From the NCBI GenBank assembly GCA_036394075.1, contig DASWFT010000105.1, forward strand, positions 1 through 64,000: a stretch of DNA of 64,000 bases, given 5' to 3'. This stretch comes from JAWWPY01 sp036394075 (lineage in GTDB: Bacteria > Actinomycetota > Actinomycetes > Streptosporangiales > Streptosporangiaceae). Below, piece after piece: positions 42,997 to 51,673 of this stretch (its first letter is position 1; each line of letters begins with the position of its first letter). The notes beneath the pieces are model-generated. The model saw nothing but the letters and a program-made list of their open reading frames with translations. It searched no databases and had not been told where the DNA came from. The position numbers and the translations under genes are program-made.

Positions 42997-44388
42997 ATGG
43001 GTCGGCTTTTCGGAACTGATGGTGTCCGTGGTGTGGCTGGGGATGATCTGACCGGCCAGCTCGCCATGGAACTTGCTGCGGCGACCGCCGCGGTGCTCCG
43101 CTCCACAGGCGCGTTTACCAAGGCTGAGAAGCTCGGCAAGCGGCCGGTGGCACTAGTCGGGCGCGACCCGAGAGCCTCGGGGGAATTCCTCGAAGCCGCG
43201 GTTGTCGCGGGCCTGGCCGGGTCCGGCGTGGACGTACGGCTGCTGGGCGTCATCCCCACTCCTGCGGTCGCCTTCCTGACCAGCGATCTCGACGCGGACC
43301 TCGGTGTCATGCTTTCCGCCAGCCACAATCCGGCCCGGGACAACGGGATCAAGCTGTTCGCCCGGGGCGGCTTCAAGCTGCCCGATGCGGTCGAGCACGA
43401 GATCGAGGCCAGGCTCACGGCTGGCCGGGATTCTGGTCAGCACGGGCCGCCGGCCGCGGGTTTCGGCCGGGTCAGCGACGCCACGGCCGAACGCGAGCGT
43501 TACAAGGAACACCTGCTCGCCTCGCTGCCTAACGGGTCCGCGACCCAGCGGCGGGCACCGCTGGCGGGGCTCACGGTTGTGGTCGATTGCGCGCACGGGG
43601 CCGCCTCTGACGTGGCGCCCCGGGTGCTGCACCGGGCGGGCGCTGAGGTCATCGCGATCGGCGCGGAGCCTGACGGGTTGAACATCAACTCAGGCTGCGG
43701 CTCGACCCACCTGGACACCCTGGCGGCCGCCGTGCTCAAGCACGGGGCGGATGCGGGCATCGCGCATGACGGGGATGCCGACAGGTGCCTGGCGGTCGGC
43801 GCCGATGGGGAAGTGATCGACGGGGACCAGATCCTGGCCGTGCTCGCCCTCGCCCTCTCCGACGCCGATCGCCTGCCGGGCAACACGGTCGTCGGCACGG
43901 TCATGTGCAACCTCGGCTTCCGGGTGGCGATGCGGGACGCCGGGATTACGGTGATCGAGACCGCGGTGGGGGACAGGTACGTGCTTGAGGCCATGCGCGC
44001 CGGAAAGTACACACTGGGCGGGGAGCAGTCCGGGCACATCATCATGCTCGATCACGCCACCACGGGAGATGGCCTGCTGACCGCGCTGCACCTGTTGGCC
44101 ACCACGGCGCGCCAGGGCATCCCCCTGGCCGAACTCGCGGCGGTGATGACCAAGTACCCACAGGTGCTCGTCAACGTCCCGGGGGTGGACAAGGCGCGAG
44201 TCGCCGCGTCACCGGAGCTCGCAGCGGCTGTGGCCGCGGCCGAGCAGCAGTTGGGCACCACCGGCCGGGTGCTGGTCCGGCCCAGTGGTACCGAGCCGGC
44301 GGTCCGGGTCATGGTGGAGGCCGCGGACGCCGATCAGGCCCAGCAGGTGGCCGACCGGCTGGCGGCAGCAGTCCGCGCGGTGACGTGA
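42997..44388 (+). CDS. glmM: phosphoglucosamine mutase
   Basis: Interconverts glucosamine-6-phosphate and glucosamine-1-phosphate for peptidoglycan precursor synthesis. It has 463 residues; MGRLFGTDGVRGVAGDDL at the start, the phosphoserine loop SASHNP (107-112, active Ser109), the metal loop DGDADRC, sugar-binding GEQSGHI and phosphate-binding RPSGTEPAVRVM. It precedes glmS by 113 bases, giving consecutive pathway steps in adjacent genes. Confidence 0.97.
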   Translation: MGRLFGTDGVRGVAGDDLTGQLAMELAAATAAVLRSTGAFTKAEKLGKRPVALVGRDPRASGEFLEAAVVAGLAGSGVDVRLLGVIPTPAVAFLTSDLDADLGVMLSASHNPARDNGIKLFARGGFKLPDAVEHEIEARLTAGRDSGQHGPPAAGFGRVSDATAERERYKEHLLASLPNGSATQRRAPLAGLTVVVDCAHGAASDVAPRVLHRAGAEVIAIGAEPDGLNINSGCGSTHLDTLAAAVLKHGADAGIAHDGDADRCLAVGADGEVIDGDQILAVLALALSDADRLPGNTVVGTVMCNLGFRVAMRDAGITVIETAVGDRYVLEAMRAGKYTLGGEQSGHIIMLDHATTGDGLLTALHLLATTARQGIPLAELAAVMTKYPQVLVNVPGVDKARVAASPELAAAVAAAEQQLGTTGRVLVRPSGTEPAVRVMVEAADADQAQQVADRLAAAVRAVT

Positions 44389-44421
44389 CCAGGCGGGCTA
44401 TTTTCGTTACGTATGGTTTTG

Positions 44422-44436
44422 GCCTTGTCACAAGGC
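44422..44436 (+). terminator. small hairpin between glmM and glmS
   Basis: GCCTTG and CAAGGC flank a TCA loop 34 bases after glmM. It is short and followed by no T-run, so weak termination at best. Confidence 0.3.
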
Positions 44437-44501
44437 GTGTGCAGCTCGTCAAGGTGGGTCAGCAGCCTCGGTGATCACCCGCAGGCGTTAGCCTGGCTCT
44501 C

Positions 44502-46382
44502 ATGTGCGGCATCGTGGGGTACGCAGGTCACCGCCAGGCACTCGACGTGGTGATCGAGGGGCTGCACCGCCTTGAGTACCGGGGGTACGACTCGGCCGGA
44601 GTCGCCGTGATCGGCGTCGGCGAGATGATCACCGAGAAGCGGGCGGGCAAGCTGGGGAACCTGGTCGCGGCGCTCGCGGAGCGTTCGCACCTGCCCGGCA
44701 CCGTGGGCATCGGGCATACCCGGTGGGCCACGCATGGGCCGCCGAACGACCGGAACGCGCACCCGCATTCCGACTGCTTCGGCCACCTGGCCGTGGTGCA
44801 CAACGGCATCATCGAGAACTTCGCCGCGCTGCGAACCGAGATGGAGTCCCGCGGCCACACCCTTTCCTCTGATACCGACACCGAGGTCGTGGCGCACCTG
44901 CTCGAGGAGTACATGTCGGCGGCGCAGGCAGGTGCCGGGGCCATCGCGCTGCCCCCGGGCACGCTGGCCGCGGCGATGCGCAAGGTCTGCCAGCGGCTGG
45001 ACGGAGCGTTCACCCTGGTCGCGGTCGACCTGCGGGATCCGGGCGCGGTGGTCGGGGCCCGCCGCAACTCGCCGCTGGTGATCGGCAGGGGTGACGGCGA
45101 GAATTTCCTCGCCAGCGACGTGGCCGCGTTCATCGCCTATACCAGGCGGGCGGTCGAACTCGGCCAGGACCAGGTGGCCGAGGTGCGCGCCGAAAGCGTG
45201 ACCGTGACGGGCTTCGACGGGAGGCCGGCCGACGTCACCGAATACCACGTGGACTGGGACGTGTCGGCCGCCGAGAAGGCGGGCTACCGGTACTTCATGC
45301 TCAAGGAGATCGCTGAGCAGCCCAAGGCGATCGCTGACACGCTGCTCGGCCGGATCGGGCCGGGCGGGCAGCTGATGCTGGACGAGATGCGCCTCGACGT
45401 CGAGGAACTGCGGGAGATTGACAAGATCATCATCGTGGCCTGCGGCACCGCGTATCACGCCGGGATGATCGCGAAGTACGCCATCGAGCACTGGTGCCGA
45501 ATCCCCTGCGAAGTCGAGCTCGCCAGCGAGTTCCGGTACCGCGATCCGATCCTCACCCGGACCACGCTGGTCATCGCGATCTCCCAGTCCGGGGAGACTA
45601 TGGACACATTGATGGCCGTGCGGCACGCCCGCGAGCAGCGGTCGCGGGTGCTTGCCATCTGCAACGTGAACGGCTCGTCGATCCCGCGCGAGTGCGACGC
45701 GGTCGTGTACACCCATGCGGGCCCGGAGATCGCCGTCGCGTCCACCAAGGCGTTCCTCACCCAACTGGTCGGCTGTTACCTGGTCGGCCTGTACCTGGCC
45801 CAGGTACGCGGAACGAAATTCGACGACGAGATCCACGAGGAGATCGGACATCTCGGGCAGATGCCGGCTGAGGTGGAGCGGGTGCTCGAGACGATGGAGC
45901 CGGTCCGCGCCCTGGCCCGCGAGCTCGCCGACGAGCGGTGCGTCCTGTTCCTCGGACGGCACGTCGGCTTCCCTGTCGCCCTCGAGGGAGCGCTCAAGCT
46001 CAAGGAACTCGCCTACATGCACTCCGAGGGCTTCGCGGCCGGCGAGCTCAAGCACGGGCCGATCGCGCTGATCGAGGACGGGCTCCCGGTCGTGGTCGTG
46101 GTGCCATCCGCGGACGGCCGCGGGGTGCTGCACGACAAACTGGTCTCCAACATCCAGGAGATCCGGGCCCGTGGCGCTCGGGTCATCGCGATCGTGGACG
46201 AGGGCGACAGCGAGGTAAAGCAGTTCGCGGACACGCTCATCGAGGTGCCCGCCGTGCCGACGCTGTTCCAGCCGCTGGTCGCCACGGTGCCATTGCAGGT
46301 CTTGGCCTGCGAGCTAGCCACCGCCAAGGGCCACGACGTAGACCAGCCCCGCAACCTAGCCAAGTCCGTCACCGTCGAGTAG
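44502..46382 (+). CDS. glmS: glutamine-fructose-6-phosphate aminotransferase (isomerising)
   Basis: Makes glucosamine-6-phosphate, the entry to amino-sugar synthesis. It has 626 residues. The Ntn-type glutaminase domain starts MCGIVGYAGHRQALDVVIEG with nucleophile Cys2 exposed on removal of Met1. Two SIS domains follow (about 300-430 and 470-610), with ACGTAYHAG and SQSGETMDTLMA, and the end DVDQPRNLAKSVTVE is diagnostic. No ribosome-binding site is obvious and the transcript may be nearly leaderless. No glmS ribozyme is visible upstream. Confidence 0.97.
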   Translation: MCGIVGYAGHRQALDVVIEGLHRLEYRGYDSAGVAVIGVGEMITEKRAGKLGNLVAALAERSHLPGTVGIGHTRWATHGPPNDRNAHPHSDCFGHLAVVHNGIIENFAALRTEMESRGHTLSSDTDTEVVAHLLEEYMSAAQAGAGAIALPPGTLAAAMRKVCQRLDGAFTLVAVDLRDPGAVVGARRNSPLVIGRGDGENFLASDVAAFIAYTRRAVELGQDQVAEVRAESVTVTGFDGRPADVTEYHVDWDVSAAEKAGYRYFMLKEIAEQPKAIADTLLGRIGPGGQLMLDEMRLDVEELREIDKIIIVACGTAYHAGMIAKYAIEHWCRIPCEVELASEFRYRDPILTRTTLVIAISQSGETMDTLMAVRHAREQRSRVLAICNVNGSSIPRECDAVVYTHAGPEIAVASTKAFLTQLVGCYLVGLYLAQVRGTKFDDEIHEEIGHLGQMPAEVERVLETMEPVRALARELADERCVLFLGRHVGFPVALEGALKLKELAYMHSEGFAAGELKHGPIALIEDGLPVVVVVPSADGRGVLHDKLVSNIQEIRARGARVIAIVDEGDSEVKQFADTLIEVPAVPTLFQPLVATVPLQVLACELATAKGHDVDQPRNLAKSVTVE

Positions 46383-46460
46383 CCCCACGCGGCCGGGTTC
46401 ACCATTGCTCCCTTCGCCCAGCCCAGCCTCTCGGGCCCCCCTGGGCCCGGGCATCTCGTT

Positions 46461-46506
46461 ATCGGTGAATGTTTTTGCCCCAGGAAGGGCAAAAACATTC
46501 ACCAAT
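46461..46506. terminator. 20-bp inverted repeat after glmS
   Basis: GGTGAATGTTTTTGCCC (46464-46480) and its exact complement (46487-46503) surround a CAGGAA loop; extended by three bases it is 19/20 paired. It may end glmS transcription. Its ends GGTGAATGT/ACATTCACC recur in the repeat at 50259-50312. Confidence 0.6.
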
Positions 46507-46603
46507 AAGGGTTATCCACAGGGAATCCGGCATAGTCGGGCTTGTTGTCCACAGAACGGGATTGCGTTGGGCGGATTGCGGGCGGCCGTTCGACGCTGGA
46601 TGG

Positions 46604-47563
46604 GTGGCAGACGACGTCCCAGAGCGCGTACGTGCCCCGCTGATCACCCAGCGCGGCGTGCTGACCAGGGCGCAAGTCCTGGACGCCGGGATGACTGACA
46701 AGGCGATCGTGGCGCGCTTGCGCACCGGGCGCTGGCAGCGACTGCAGCGCGGTGTCTACGCGACCTTCAGCGGAGAACCACCGCGTGCTGCGCTCATTTG
46801 GGCGGCTGTCCTTCGTGGCGGCCCGGATGCGGTGCTCAGCCACCAGACCGCTGCCGAGTTGTCCGGGCTCCTGGCGAAACCCGAACCCCTCATTCACCTA
46901 ACGGTGCCGAGCGGGGCACCTGTCGATCGCATTCCCGGGGCCGTCCTGCATTACTCGAGGCGGTTAGCACACGCACGCCACCCAGCGCTCGAACCAGCCA
47001 GAACCCGGATCGAGGAGACGGTGCTCGATCTGGGCCAGGCGGCCGGCACACTGGACCGCGCACTCGGCTGGATCTTCCTGGCCTGCGGCAGCCGCAGGAC
47101 CACGGCCGAGCGGATCGTGGCAACGATGGCCCTACGGCCCAGGATGCGCTGGCGCGCCGACTTGGCCATGGCGCTCGATGTCGCGGGCGAGGGTGCGCAC
47201 TCTCTGCTCGAATTCAGGTACGTGAACCGTGTCGAGCGGCCGCATGGCCTCCCAGTTGGCACGCGGCAGCATCCAGTGCGGCGGGGTGGCCGGCGCCAGT
47301 ACCAGGACGTCCTATACGAGGCTTTCGGCGTAGTGGTCGAGCTTGACGGGCGCGCCGCTCACCCCGACGAGTTCCGTCGGCGCGACACCCGGCGGGACAA
47401 CGCGAACGTCGCTGCGGGCCAGGTCACGCTCCGTTACACCTGGGCGGACGTGACAGAACACCCCTGCTCCGCAGCGGGCGAGGTGGCTGGGGCCCTCATG
47501 CGGAGGGACTGGCCGGGCGCCCCCCGCCGTTGTGGCCGCACGTGCCGCCTCCCGCAGTCGTGA
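46604..47563 (+). CDS. AbiEi-like winged-helix protein with DUF559/endonuclease-like C-terminus
   Basis: Resembles the antitoxin half of type IV toxin-antitoxin systems (AbiEi). The N-terminal winged-helix region is LITQRGVLTRAQVLDAGMTD then RTGRWQRLQRGVYATF. The C-terminus VVVELDGRAAHPDEFRRRDT ... RRDNANV with LRYTWADV resembles DUF559/Vsr-like nuclease folds. About 319 residues from the GTG at 46604; the frame is open back to an ATG at 46469, but that lies inside the glmS hairpin. No AbiEii nucleotidyltransferase toxin lies next to it, so the gene is a solitary member. Such orphans are frequent in actinomycetes. Confidence 0.7.
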   Translation: MADDVPERVRAPLITQRGVLTRAQVLDAGMTDKAIVARLRTGRWQRLQRGVYATFSGEPPRAALIWAAVLRGGPDAVLSHQTAAELSGLLAKPEPLIHLTVPSGAPVDRIPGAVLHYSRRLAHARHPALEPARTRIEETVLDLGQAAGTLDRALGWIFLACGSRRTTAERIVATMALRPRMRWRADLAMALDVAGEGAHSLLEFRYVNRVERPHGLPVGTRQHPVRRGGRRQYQDVLYEAFGVVVELDGRAAHPDEFRRRDTRRDNANVAAGQVTLRYTWADVTEHPCSAAGEVAGALMRRDWPGAPRRCGRTCRLPQS

Positions 47564-47591
47564 AGCCACAAGCGACCCAGCTAACGACGGC

Positions 47592-47658
47592 CCCCGAGCC
47601 AGACCACGGGATCCGCCAGCTAATCGCGGCCCCGAGCCAGACCACGGGATCCGCCAGC
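47592..47658 (+). repeat. 29-bp direct repeat downstream of the AbiEi-like gene
   Basis: CCCCGAGCCAGACCACGGGA and the following nine bases occur identically at 47592 and 47630, 38 bases apart, between the convergent AbiEi-like and VOC genes. Confidence 0.9.
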
Positions 47659-47687
47659 CAGGCCGCCATGGGCCGGGCGTGTCACTG

Positions 47688-48050
47688 TCAGGTTGGCTGG
47701 GCTCCTGCCGGGCCGGGCTCGACGCAGAACTCGTTGCCCTCCGGATCGCGCATCACCGTGTGGGCGGCGTCCTGCCGCACCACCGTGGCGCCTAGCTCAG
47801 TGAGCCGCTCGACCTCCGCGCCGACGTCTCCTGGCGCCCGGAGATCGAAATGCATCCTGTTCTTCGCGGTCTTGCCCTCGGGTACCTGGACGAACCACAT
47901 GTTCGGCCCGCCCCACCCGGCCGCCTCGACATACGCCTTCGACGCGGTGGACTCCTCGTCCATGTCAGATCCCAGCGTGGCCGCCCAGAACCGGGCGGCC
48001 ACCAGCGCGTCGGCGCAGTCGAACGTGACGGTCTTGATCAGGCTCGGCAT
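47688..48050 (-). CDS. VOC-superfamily (glyoxalase-like) protein
   Basis: A 120-residue single-module vicinal-oxygen-chelate protein. The start IKTVTFDCADALVAARFWAA, the middle NRMHFDLRAPGDVGAEVERL and the end VMRDPEGNEFCVEP are typical of the glyoxalase-like group. Members include dioxygenases, resistance proteins and isomerases, and nothing here fixes the substrate. It is transcribed toward the AbiEi-like gene and away from acpS. Confidence 0.85.
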   Translation of the reverse strand: MPSLIKTVTFDCADALVAARFWAATLGSDMDEESTASKAYVEAAGWGGPNMWFVQVPEGKTAKNRMHFDLRAPGDVGAEVERLTELGATVVRQDAAHTVMRDPEGNEFCVEPGPAGAQPT

Positions 48051-48159
48051 GACCCGACGCTAGGCGGGGGCGCGGCCAGGAGGCAACCGGTTTCTGCCCG
48101 GGCGGCTGGCAGTGCCGGCAGCACCAGCCGGCGATGGCGGCCCATGGGAGGCTGGGAGC

Positions 48160-48510
48160 GTGATCGTGGGCATCGGCGTGGACATCGTAGACATCTCCCG
48201 TTTCGAGGCGGCATTGAGCCGGACTCCGGCACTGGCACACCGCCTGTTCGCGGAGAGCGAACGGGCGGCCCCGCTGCCATCGCTCGCCGCGGGCTTCGCC
48301 GCCAAGGAAGCGGTGGCCAAGGCCCTGGGCGCGCCGCCCGGGCTGCGCTGGGCCGACGTGGAGGTCGGCCACGACGCCACCGGGCGCCCCGCGCTCACGA
48401 TCCGCGGCACGGTTGCGCAAGCGGCCGGCCAGCAGGGCGTCCGCCGCTGGCACCTGTCGCTCAGCCATGATGCGGGTGCCAGCGTCGCGATGGTGGTGGC
48501 CGAAGGTTGA
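48160..48510 (+). CDS. acpS: holo-[acyl-carrier-protein] synthase
   Basis: Transfers phosphopantetheine from CoA to the acyl carrier protein. Start at the GTG after GGGAGGCTGGGAGC gives MIVGIGVDIVDISRFEAAL and 116 residues. The magnesium residues are Asp8 and Glu in GFAAKEAVAKALGAP. SLSHDAGASVAMVV closes the domain. It overlaps nnr by four bases (TTGA), so the two are coupled. Confidence 0.93.
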   Translation: MIVGIGVDIVDISRFEAALSRTPALAHRLFAESERAAPLPSLAAGFAAKEAVAKALGAPPGLRWADVEVGHDATGRPALTIRGTVAQAAGQQGVRRWHLSLSHDAGASVAMVVAEG

Positions 48511-50084
48511 GAAACGCGCACGAGGTGGAAAAAATTCGGATAGCCGAACGTGCCCTCATGGCCCAGCTGCCACCAGGCACGCTGATGCAGCGGGCCGCGG
48601 CTGGCCTAGCGTCCATCTGCGCTGGCCTGGTGGGGAAGGTGTACGGGGCACGGGTGGTCGTACTCGCCGGGAGCGGCGACAACGGCGGCGACGCACTGCA
48701 TGCGGCCACCCGGTTGGCCCGGCGCGGGGCGGCGGTCCTGGCGGTAGCGGCAGGGGGGCGGGTGCACCAGGAGGGTGCCGCAGCGCTGCGCGCCGCGGGC
48801 GGACGGCTGACCGACGCCGGCGACCCGGCCGCGGCAGCCGCGATCGACGCCGCGGACCTGGTCATCGATGGCCTGCTCGGCATCGGCGGCCGTGGCGGCC
48901 TGCGGGAGCCATACGCGGCGCTCGCCGGGCTGGCGGCGCGGTCGCCAGCGGTGGTGGTCGCCACCGACCTGCCGAGCGGGGTCGACGCTGACACCGGCGT
49001 GGTCGACGGGGCTGCGGTGCGCGCAGACGTGACGGTGACCTTCGGCACCTGGAAGCCGGGCCTGCTCATCGACCCAGGGGCCACGCACGCCGGAGTGGTC
49101 GAGCTGATCGACATCGGCCTCGGGTCCTACCTGGAGTCGCCCGCTGTCGAGGGGATGCAGGCGGCCGACGTGGCCGCGCTGCTCCCGCAGCCGCAGCGGG
49201 ACTCGGACAAGTACCGCCGCGGCGTGGTGGGCATCCTGGCGGGCAGCGACCGGTTCACCGGCGCGGCCGCGCTGGCCGTCGGCGGCGCCCTGCGCGGGGG
49301 CGCCGGGATGATCCGTCTGGTGTCCGCGGAATCCGCCGTGGCGGTGGTCCGGCAGCGCTGGCCGGAGACGGTGATCACGGTGACCGAGCGCGAACTGCGG
49401 GCCGGGGAGGAGATCAAGGCTGCGGGGCGGGTCCAGGCGTGGGTGGCCGGGCCGGGCATGGGCACGGATGAGCAGGCGCGCGAGCGGCTGGCCGCGGTGC
49501 TCGCCACCGACGTCCCCGTGCTCGTGGACGCGGACGGACTCACCCTGGTCGCGGCGGACCGGGGGATGCTGGCGCGTTCCGCCCCGACGCTGCTCACCCC
49601 GCACGCGGGTGAGTTGGCGCGGCTGCTCGGCACCGATCCGGTCGACGTCGAGGCGCGCCGTCTGGAGCACGCCAGGATGGCCGCTGCCGAGCTGGGCGCC
49701 ACGGTCCTGGTCAAGGGCTCGACCACGGTTGTCGCGGCCGCTGACGGGGATTCAGCGGCCGGGCCGGCCCTGGTCAACCCGACCGGCACCTCGTGGCTGG
49801 CCACAGCTGGGACCGGGGATGTGCTCTCAGGCCTGGCCGGCTCCCTGCTGGCGCAGGGCCTGGGGCCGCGTGAGGCCGCCGGGGTGGCCGCGTATCTGCA
49901 CGGCCTGGCCGCACGCCTGGCGGCCGCGGGCCAGGGCGCGGAGCCGGGGTTGGCTGCAGGCGCATCAAGGAGGGCGGGCGGCCCCGGCGCGGCGGGCCCG
50001 GCCGACGCGCCGATCGGGGCGGCCGACGTGATCGCCGCGTTGCCCGCCGCGATCCGCTCGGCGCGCCTGAACTCGCTGCCGTAG
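48507..50084 (+). CDS. nnr: bifunctional NAD(P)H-hydrate epimerase / ADP-dependent dehydratase
   Basis: Repairs damaged (hydrated) NADH and NADPH. Start at a TTG overlapping acpS; 525 residues. The N-terminal YjeF-like epimerase domain (about 1-215) has GSGDNGGDALHAATRLA. The C-terminal ribokinase-like dehydratase (about 225-520) has GSDRFTGAAALAVGGALRGG, LTPHAGELARLLG and the anion-hole region TAGTGDVLSGLAGSLLAQG. An Ala/Gly-rich insert lies near 470-505. The acpS-nnr-alr order is typical of actinomycetes. Confidence 0.95.
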   Translation: MRNAHEVEKIRIAERALMAQLPPGTLMQRAAAGLASICAGLVGKVYGARVVVLAGSGDNGGDALHAATRLARRGAAVLAVAAGGRVHQEGAAALRAAGGRLTDAGDPAAAAAIDAADLVIDGLLGIGGRGGLREPYAALAGLAARSPAVVVATDLPSGVDADTGVVDGAAVRADVTVTFGTWKPGLLIDPGATHAGVVELIDIGLGSYLESPAVEGMQAADVAALLPQPQRDSDKYRRGVVGILAGSDRFTGAAALAVGGALRGGAGMIRLVSAESAVAVVRQRWPETVITVTERELRAGEEIKAAGRVQAWVAGPGMGTDEQARERLAAVLATDVPVLVDADGLTLVAADRGMLARSAPTLLTPHAGELARLLGTDPVDVEARRLEHARMAAAELGATVLVKGSTTVVAAADGDSAAGPALVNPTGTSWLATAGTGDVLSGLAGSLLAQGLGPREAAGVAAYLHGLAARLAAAGQGAEPGLAAGASRRAGGPGAAGPADAPIGAADVIAALPAAIRSARLNSLP

Positions 50085-50115
50085 GCCCGAGCGCCCCGCG
50101 CAGCCTCACGAGAAG

Positions 50116-50174
50116 CGGTCGATGTGACATCGCACCGGTTGTAACCGGTAGAACGGCACATTCGCCGGGCTGGA
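50116..50174 (+). repeat. 59-bp intergenic repeat, copy A
   Basis: About 52 of 59 bases match copy B at 50260-50318. The core GCACCGGTTGTAACCGGT is a near-perfect small palindrome. Confidence 0.9.
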
Positions 50175-50259
50175 CGCGCACATCCGGGAGCCGTGAGCGG
50201 TCGTGGGAGCCGTCGGCCGCAGTCGAAGCCCCAGCGGCCAGGCGAGCCGCCCGCGAATC

Positions 50260-50318
50260 CGGTGAATGTGGCATCGCACCGGTTGTGACGGGTAGAACGG
50301 CACATTCACCGGGCTGGA
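50260..50318 (+). repeat. 59-bp intergenic repeat, copy B
   Basis: Ends in a perfect 12-bp inverted repeat CCGGTGAATGTG/CACATTCACCGG (50259-50270, 50301-50312). The same GGTGAATGT ends occur in the hairpin after glmS. Confidence 0.9.
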
Positions 50319-50415
50319 AGCGGTCGGGGCGACGCGCTAGCGGGGTCTGGCCCGGCGGGCGCTACGGAGTGATCCGTCCGGGCGCACAGGCCGGCGGCTG
50401 GCACACTGGACCGTC

Positions 50416-51636
50416 ATGGACGGTCTTCCTGAAGCACTCATTGATCTGGACGCCGTGCGGGACAACGTCGCGGCGCTGCGGGCGCATGTCGGCGGCCCGC
50501 AGGTGATGGCCGTGGTCAAGGCCGACGGATACGGGCATGGCATGATCCCGGCCGCGATCGCCGCCCTGGCCGGCGGCGCGGACTGGCTCGGCGTAGTACA
50601 CGTGCACGAGGCCCTGGCGCTGCGCAAGGCCGGCATCGCCGGCCGGATGCTGTCCCTGCTGGGGGTGCCGGGCGCCGCGCACGAGATCGCCATCCGCCAG
50701 GACGTGGACCTGTCGGCGGCCAGCACGGCGATGGTCGACGAGGTCGCGCGGGCGGCGGCGCGGGCTGACCGGCCCGCCCGCCTGCACCTCAAGGTGGACA
50801 CCGGGATGTCGCGCGGCGGCGCGACGCTGGCCGACTGGCCGGCCGTGGTGGATGCCGCGCTGACCGCCGAGGCCGCCGGTCATGTCCGTATCGTCGGCCT
50901 ATGGTCGCATTTGGCGTGCGCCGACATGCCCGGGCATCCGTCGATCGTCGCGCAGCAGGAAGCGTTCGGTAATGCGGTCTTGCTCGCGGAAAGGGCAGGT
51001 GCGCGCCCCGAAGTGCGCCACCTGGCCAACACTCCGGCGACCCTCACCCTCCCCGAGACCTGGTTCGACATGGTCCGGCCGGGCGGGGCGGTCTTCGGCC
51101 TGTCCACGCTGCCGGGCGGCGCGCCGGACTGGCTGCGCCCGGCCATGACAGTGCGGGCCTGGCTGGTGCAGGCCAAGCGGGTGCCGGCTGGGACGGGCGT
51201 GTCGTACGGCCATCGTTACGTGACGCAGGGGGAGAGCACTCTGGGACTGGTCCCGCTCGGCTACGCCGAAGGTGTGCCGCGGAACGCGTTCGGCGTGGTC
51301 GAGGTCGGCGCCCGCGAGCGGCGCTGGCTGATCTCTGGCACCGTCTGCATGAACCAGTTCGTGGTCGATTTCGGCCCCGAGCCCGCGGCGACGGGGGACG
51401 AGGTGGTGCTGTTCGGGCCGGGTGACTCGGGGGAGCCCACGGCGCAGGAATGGGCCGATGCGCTCGGCACCCTGTCCTATGAGATCGTGACCAGATTCGG
51501 CGGCCGGATGCCCCGAACCTACTCTGGAGTAGCATACGAGGAAGAGTCTGTGCGCGACGGTGCGGACACGGGTCTGCCAGGCACGGAGTTCCCCGGCACG
51601 GAACGTCCGGGCGTGGTGACTGCGCCACGCGGCTGA
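50416..51636 (+). CDS. alr: alanine racemase
   Basis: Pyridoxal-phosphate enzyme that makes D-alanine for peptidoglycan; it is the target of D-cycloserine. It has 406 residues; the cofactor lysine is K35 in VVKADGYGHG and the second catalytic base is Y264 in VSYGHRYVT. The family motif CMDQ reads CMNQ, with Asn at 313. A 30-residue Gly/Pro/Glu-rich tail follows the C-terminal domain. The tail includes the repeated LPGTEFPGTERPG. Two bases separate the stop from the next frame's upstream start. Confidence 0.95.
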   Translation: MDGLPEALIDLDAVRDNVAALRAHVGGPQVMAVVKADGYGHGMIPAAIAALAGGADWLGVVHVHEALALRKAGIAGRMLSLLGVPGAAHEIAIRQDVDLSAASTAMVDEVARAAARADRPARLHLKVDTGMSRGGATLADWPAVVDAALTAEAAGHVRIVGLWSHLACADMPGHPSIVAQQEAFGNAVLLAERAGARPEVRHLANTPATLTLPETWFDMVRPGGAVFGLSTLPGGAPDWLRPAMTVRAWLVQAKRVPAGTGVSYGHRYVTQGESTLGLVPLGYAEGVPRNAFGVVEVGARERRWLISGTVCMNQFVVDFGPEPAATGDEVVLFGPGDSGEPTAQEWADALGTLSYEIVTRFGGRMPRTYSGVAYEEESVRDGADTGLPGTEFPGTERPGVVTAPRG

Positions 51637-51673
51637 CGTGACCGCACGCGGCAGGCTCCCGGCTGGAGGATCT

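Larger units (their letters stand above)
50085..50415 (+). other. nnr-alr intergenic region
   Basis: These 331 bases contain no gene. They hold two copies of a 59-bp repeat about 144 bases apart and whatever promoter serves alr. Confidence 0.7.

Noticed and set aside
44389..44501. glmS ribozyme
   Set aside because: The 113-base leader is too short and lacks the conserved core; the ribozyme is found mainly in Firmicutes.
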